In this document: piece by piece, positions 6,362 to 9,302 of the stretch
How positions within the stretch are numbered: the stretch's first letter is position 1
Layout: each line of letters opens with the position of its first letter
Position numbers and translations under genes: made by a program
The notes under the pieces: generated by a model
Database searches by the model: none
What the model saw: only the letters and a program-made list of their open reading frames with translations
Told to the model about the DNA's origin: nothing
Origin: JBMYYE01 sp049609065
Lineage (GTDB): Bacteria; Pseudomonadota; Alphaproteobacteria; Rhodobacterales; Rhodobacteraceae
DNA length: 9,302 nucleotides
NCBI GenBank assembly: GCA_049609065.1
Contig: JBMYYE010000097.1
Span: forward strand, 1 to 9,302
Direction: 5' to 3'

Positions 6362-7726
6362 CTAAAGCAATATCCCAGCAAGGGAGTTCCGTTCGCTGCG
6401 GATGATTCGCACCTTTCGTAAGTCGCCTTTTTCAATGCCATCGGCTTCGACGTGAACCGCATGAAGATATTCCGATTTCCCAACCATCTGTCCAGGATCA
6501 CGGCCCGCACGTTCAAAGAGAACTGAGACCTCTTTGCCAATCATGCTTTCTTGGGTTTCTTTTTGCTGTTCTGCCAAAAGCGCCTGCAAACGATGAAGGC
6601 GATCCGTTGCAATCCCATCATCGATTTGACCACGTTCCGCCGCAGGTGTTCCGGGACGTGTGGAATATTTGAAGGAATAGGCCTGCCCGAAATGCACTTC
6701 ACGCACCAAATCCATCGTGGCTTGGAAGTCTTCTTCTTCCTCTTCTGGGAAACCAACAATGAAATCCCCTGACAAGAGCAAATCTGGACGCGCCGCACGG
6801 ATGCGTTCGATGACACGAATATATTCATCTGCAGTGTGGTTGCGGTTCATACGTTTGAGAATTTTATCAGACCCCGCCTGCACCGGAAGATGCAGATACG
6901 GCATGAGCTTTTCACACTCCCCATGGGCACGGATCAAGTCTTCGGTCATATCATTTGGATGCGATGTGGTGAAACGAATGCGTTCCAACCCGTCAATATC
7001 ATTCATCGCCCAGATGAGTTTGTCCAAGGTCCAATCTTCGTCGCCAGCAGGATTATAGGCATTCACGTTTTGACCCAAAAGCGTGATTTCGCGCACGCCG
7101 TCTTCGACCAAGGCGCGGGCTTCTGCGATAAGGCGCGCGGCGGGGCGGGACACTTCGGCGCCGCGTGTATAAGGCACGACACAAAACGCACAGAATTTAT
7201 CGCAGCCTTCTTGCACCGTCAAAAAAGAGGTAGGCCCTCGCGTCGGTTTCGACCGTTTAGGGAGGTGTTCGAATTTGTCTTCTTCTGGGAAATCCGTATC
7301 AACGGCACGGTTGCCTTTGTCGACCTCTTTCATCATGTCAGGCAAACGGTGATAGGTTTGGGGCCCCACCACCAAATCAACCATCGGCTGACGTTTGATG
7401 ATTTCTTCGCCTTCAGCCTGCGCCACGCACCCTGCGACACCGAATTTCAAATCTGGCTTATTGGATTTGAGCTTCTTATAACGCCCCAATTCAGAATAGA
7501 TTTTCTCAGCGGCTTTTTCACGGATGTGACAAGTGTTGAGCAAAATCATATCCGCGTCTTCGGGATTTTCCGTGGTCTCATAGCCTGTGCTGCCCATGGC
7601 CTCTGCCATACGCTCACTGTCATAGACATTCATCTGACAGCCATAGGTTTTGATATAGAGCTTCTTCATATTGCTCGCATCACCATCGCCTTGGGCTGTA
7701 TCAGTGCTATCCATTTTATCAGACAT
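6362..7726 (-). CDS. miaB: tRNA-2-methylthio-N6-isopentenyladenosine synthase (MiaB)
   Basis: Radical-SAM methylthiotransferase that adds the 2-methylthio group to i6A37 of tRNAs reading codons that start with U. The 454-residue product has the N-terminal UPF0004 domain with three cluster ligands: C30 in YGCQMN, C66 in NTCHIREKA and C100 in AGCVAQ. The radical-SAM core has CDKFCAFC (C175, C179, C182). A C-terminal TRAM domain spans about 380-454 and ends near RSERNSLAG. The frame begins two codons earlier at a TTG (7732), but the ATG at 7726 has AAGGA 9 nt upstream and is preferred. A third possible start, MKKLYIKTYGC (residue 20), has no good ribosome site; residues 1-19 are polar and may be a lineage-specific extension. 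It is divergent from the gene at 7895 and appears to be transcribed alone. Confidence 0.97.
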   Translation of the reverse strand: MSDKMDSTDTAQGDGDASNMKKLYIKTYGCQMNVYDSERMAEAMGSTGYETTENPEDADMILLNTCHIREKAAEKIYSELGRYKKLKSNKPDLKFGVAGCVAQAEGEEIIKRQPMVDLVVGPQTYHRLPDMMKEVDKGNRAVDTDFPEEDKFEHLPKRSKPTRGPTSFLTVQEGCDKFCAFCVVPYTRGAEVSRPAARLIAEARALVEDGVREITLLGQNVNAYNPAGDEDWTLDKLIWAMNDIDGLERIRFTTSHPNDMTEDLIRAHGECEKLMPYLHLPVQAGSDKILKRMNRNHTADEYIRVIERIRAARPDLLLSGDFIVGFPEEEEEDFQATMDLVREVHFGQAYSFKYSTRPGTPAAERGQIDDGIATDRLHRLQALLAEQQKETQESMIGKEVSVLFERAGRDPGQMVGKSEYLHAVHVEADGIEKGDLRKVRIIRSERNSLAGILL

Positions 7727-7894
7727 CGCCAAAAATCCTTTTTCTCTAGACCGCCCCTTTAAACCAACTCACCAAGCGCGGCAATGCCCCCCAAAAGATG
7801 CAGCGCAATTACTTGGGGGATGAGATGTGCGAATGCTTGCTTTCCAACCGCAAAAAGCGGTAGGTCTTACTCTAAAATCAATTCCTTGAGACCC
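7727..7894. other. Divergent gap between miaB and the glycosyltransferase-like gene
   Basis: This 168-nt stretch should contain promoters in both directions. The plus-strand frame is open through part of it (from 7784), but the translation there is low-complexity and unlike the downstream protein, so I treat it as noncoding. I found no -35/-10 pair strong enough to call. It holds a 7-bp inverted repeat (7788-7819) and a small hairpin, ACCGC-AAAAA-GCGGT (7847-7861), about 34 nt before the plus-strand gene. Confidence 0.5.
7788..7819. repeat. Inverted repeat CCCCCAA/TTGGGGG with 18-nt spacer
   Basis: CCCCCAA at 7788-7794 is perfectly complementary to TTGGGGG at 7813-7819. The repeat lies in the leader or promoter zone of the plus-strand gene and could be an operator or a leader stem. 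No T run follows, so it is not a terminator. Confidence 0.5.
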
Positions 7895-8764
7895 ATGCAC
7901 TATACCAGCTTAACCGAATTCATTGCACAAAACCACGCGACGTTGTCCAAAGGACCCATCGCGATTATCATTGTGGAAGATGATGTTGAGGTTGCTTCAA
8001 CGCTGGAACATCACCTGAAGTTAGGTTTCAAACAGGTGCTGGTCTTTTTACCGCAAGAGGTCAGCATTGAGGCCGAGCTTGCCAGCAAAGTGCATGTCAT
8101 TCCTTTTCGAAATCGCAGCAAAACCCACGCAATTGACATCGTAAATCGCCTTATCCCTTCTGCTTTGGGCAGTTGGATCTACTATGGGTACAACGCGGAA
8201 TATCTGTTCTTTCCTTTTTGTGAAACGCGGACGATTGGTGAAATGCTCACCTTCCATACGGAAGAACGCCGAGATGCTATGCTCACTTATGTCATTGATA
8301 TTTATGCGCAAAACTTAAACGACCATCCGGATGCCGTTTCACGAGATACGGCCATGCTTGATGAAACGGGCTACTATGCTCTTGCGCGTCCAGACCCCAA
8401 AAATCACAACCACCCCAAAGAACGCCAACTTGATTTTTATGGCGGGTTGAGATGGCGTTTCGAAGAACATATCCCAAACGCGCAACGTAAACTCGATCGC
8501 ATCTCGCTCTTTCGGGCAGCTCCTGGCTTAGAACTCAAACCGAACCACACCTTTAACATCGAAGAATACAACACCTATGCCTGCCCGTGGCACAACAACC
8601 TGACTGCGGCCGTTATGTCCTTTCGCACGGCAAAGGCGCTCAAACTGAACCCAGGATCCAGTTTTGATATCAAGAGCTTTGAATGGACCCGGTCGGTTAA
8701 ATTTAACTGGCATTCCATGCAGCTTATGGAATTGGGGCTCATGGAGCCGGGCCAGTGGTTTTAG
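7895..8764 (+). CDS. Glycosyltransferase-like protein (GT2/GT92-like), substrate unknown
   Basis: The 289-residue soluble protein resembles the GT-A glycosyltransferase-like family often annotated as glycosyl transferase family 2 in Rhodobacterales. Residues 22-50, with IIIVEDDVEVASTLEHHLKL and then GFKQVLVF, match the opening pattern of that family (an acidic turn, then H-H-L-x-L-G-F and a strand). Residues 94-109 (WIYYGYNAEYLFFPF) stand where the strand ending in a DxD/DADEF metal motif is expected, but no Asp pair is present. Other notable blocks are HTEERRDAMLTYVIDIYA (121-138), NHNHPKERQLDF (170-181) and EEYNTYACPWHNNLTAA (223-239). The start is placed at the ATG at 7895 (MHYTSLTEF), with GAG 4 nt upstream; an in-frame ATG at 7784 would add 37 unconvincing residues. 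No signal peptide or membrane segment is seen. Gene confidence is high; the enzymatic assignment is moderate. Confidence 0.85.
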   Translation: MHYTSLTEFIAQNHATLSKGPIAIIIVEDDVEVASTLEHHLKLGFKQVLVFLPQEVSIEAELASKVHVIPFRNRSKTHAIDIVNRLIPSALGSWIYYGYNAEYLFFPFCETRTIGEMLTFHTEERRDAMLTYVIDIYAQNLNDHPDAVSRDTAMLDETGYYALARPDPKNHNHPKERQLDFYGGLRWRFEEHIPNAQRKLDRISLFRAAPGLELKPNHTFNIEEYNTYACPWHNNLTAAVMSFRTAKALKLNPGSSFDIKSFEWTRSVKFNWHSMQLMELGLMEPGQWF

Positions 8765-8814
8765 CCAAACACAGTTCAACCAGACACGCAAAGGCCCGTT
8801 ATTTGGACTAGTCC
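8765..8814. repeat. Convergent gene junction with 10-bp perfect palindrome
   Basis: The 43-nt gap between the convergent plus-strand gene and irr contains no clear terminator. GGACTAGTCC (8805-8814) is a perfect palindrome straddling the irr stop codon, but it has no loop and no flanking T run. Termination here may be rho-dependent or lie inside the opposing genes. Confidence 0.4.
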
Positions 8815-9224
8815 CGCGTCAACCGCATAACAACGTCAACTTTGCTCACCCGCGCGCCCATCGGCGCCTCTGGCAAGCTATCGATCACGAGCTGATCTGA
8901 CGGCGCATCGAACAGTTCTTGTGTGTCTTCCCACAAAAAATGCGGATGGTCGGATGTGTCAGTGTCAAAATACGATTTATGCCCATCCACAAGGATTTCA
9001 CGCAAAATGCCCGCATCACAAAACGCCCGAAGCGTGTTATAAACCGTCGCGAGTGACACTTTTTCACCCGCAGCTATCACCGCTTGGTAAAGGCTTTCCG
9101 CCGTGACATGGCGATTACAGCCATCCCCCACCAGTAAATCCGCCAGCGCCACGCGTTGCCGCGTTGGCCGCAAATCCGCTTGTGCCAGCCAGTCCAATGC
9201 TCTCTCGGATGATACAGATGTCAT
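8808..9224 (-). CDS. irr: Fur-family iron/haem response regulator Irr
   Basis: Cytoplasmic winged-helix regulator that in alphaproteobacteria represses or activates iron and haem genes according to haem status. The 138-residue product has the DNA-binding segment LRPTRQRVALADLL (18-31) and the recognition region VSLATVYNTLRAFCDAGILRE (56-76). Then comes GHKSYFDTDTSDHPHF (81-96), which is diagnostic of Irr rather than Fur, Zur or PerR. The usual Irr histidine cluster HHH reads HPH here (H93, P94, H95). There is no N-terminal Cys-Pro haem motif of the Bradyrhizobium type and no C-terminal metal-binding cysteine pair. The frame extends to 9281, but the ATG at 9224 (MTSVSSERALDWL) gives a standard Irr N-terminus, and the longer start would lie upstream of the candidate promoter. 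GGA lies 7 nt before the ATG. It converges on the plus-strand glycosyltransferase-like gene. Confidence 0.92.
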   Translation of the reverse strand: MTSVSSERALDWLAQADLRPTRQRVALADLLVGDGCNRHVTAESLYQAVIAAGEKVSLATVYNTLRAFCDAGILREILVDGHKSYFDTDTSDHPHFLWEDTQELFDAPSDQLVIDSLPEAPMGARVSKVDVVMRLTRD

Positions 9225-9254
9225 TTTTAATCCATGCCCAAAAATCGTCCATCT

Positions 9255-9283
9255 ATTATGGCCAAATGCGCGCCCCAACACAA
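9255..9283 (-). promoter_or_regulatory. Candidate sigma-70 promoter of irr
   Basis: On the minus strand TTGTGT (9283-9278) and CATAAT (9260-9255, 5/6 match to TATAAT) are separated by exactly 17 nt. The start would lie near 9248, giving a leader of about 24 nt to the ATG at 9224. I see no clear Irr-type iron control element in the 78 nt upstream of irr that are present. Confidence 0.5.
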
Positions 9284-9302
9284 GAGATCACATATCCCTA
9301 CC

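Noticed and set aside
6836..7762. 308-codon open frame on the plus strand opposite miaB
   Set aside because: Same reason: antisense shadow of MiaB, whose cluster-binding motifs are all intact on the other strand.
7784..7894. 37-residue N-terminal extension of the plus-strand glycosyltransferase-like protein
   Set aside because: It has no ribosome site, and its Cys/Arg/Ser-rich translation shows no recognisable signature; the ATG at 7895 has a usable ribosome site and gives a normal-looking N-terminus.
1..9302. Mobile elements, CRISPR arrays, tRNA or rRNA genes, defence systems
   Set aside because: I found no transposase, integrase, direct-repeat array, cloverleaf or toxin-antitoxin-like pair on either strand; the content is conserved chromosomal genes.

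Overview
The window looks like a chromosomal housekeeping segment of an alphaproteobacterium, most likely Rhodobacterales (Roseobacter group). The evidence is the gene order phoH-ybeY-corC-lnt-metK next to miaB, a SAM/SAH-type riboswitch in front of metK (a class known essentially from Rhodobacterales), and an Irr-type Fur-family regulator. I see no mobile element, CRISPR array, tRNA, rRNA or sign of recent transfer.

Layout. From 1 to 5146 on the minus strand, read right to left, lies a compact unit: phoH, ybeY (8-nt overlap), corC (33-nt gap), lnt (17-nt overlap) and metK (63-nt gap holding the riboswitch). metK runs off the left edge just short of its expected end. From 5222 to 6133, also minus, an OmpA-C-domain protein gene is followed by a small lipoprotein gene and a rho-independent terminator, so this pair is a separate transcription unit. 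Both proteins carry the same short two-cysteine tryptophan motif. miaB occupies 6362-7726 on minus. A divergent plus-strand gene (7895-8764) encodes a glycosyltransferase-like protein whose usual acidic metal-binding motif looks replaced. It converges on irr (8808-9224, minus), which has a good candidate promoter near the right edge.

How they fit together. phoH and ybeY form the conserved RNA/ribosome maintenance pair, with YbeY acting in rRNA maturation. corC is the family companion of lnt, which N-acylates lipoproteins. The small lipoprotein at 5274-5585 has a lipobox and would be an Lnt substrate. metK makes S-adenosylmethionine, which is used by the radical-SAM enzyme MiaB, and the riboswitch should let SAM (or SAH) shut off metK translation by hiding its Shine-Dalgarno. 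irr is an iron/haem-linked regulator.

Nothing here is a wholly new system. The points most worth a second look are the riboswitch with a possible dedicated promoter just in front of it, the repeated Trp/Cys module shared by the OmpA protein and the lipoprotein, the atypical glycosyltransferase-like protein, and the altered histidine cluster in Irr.
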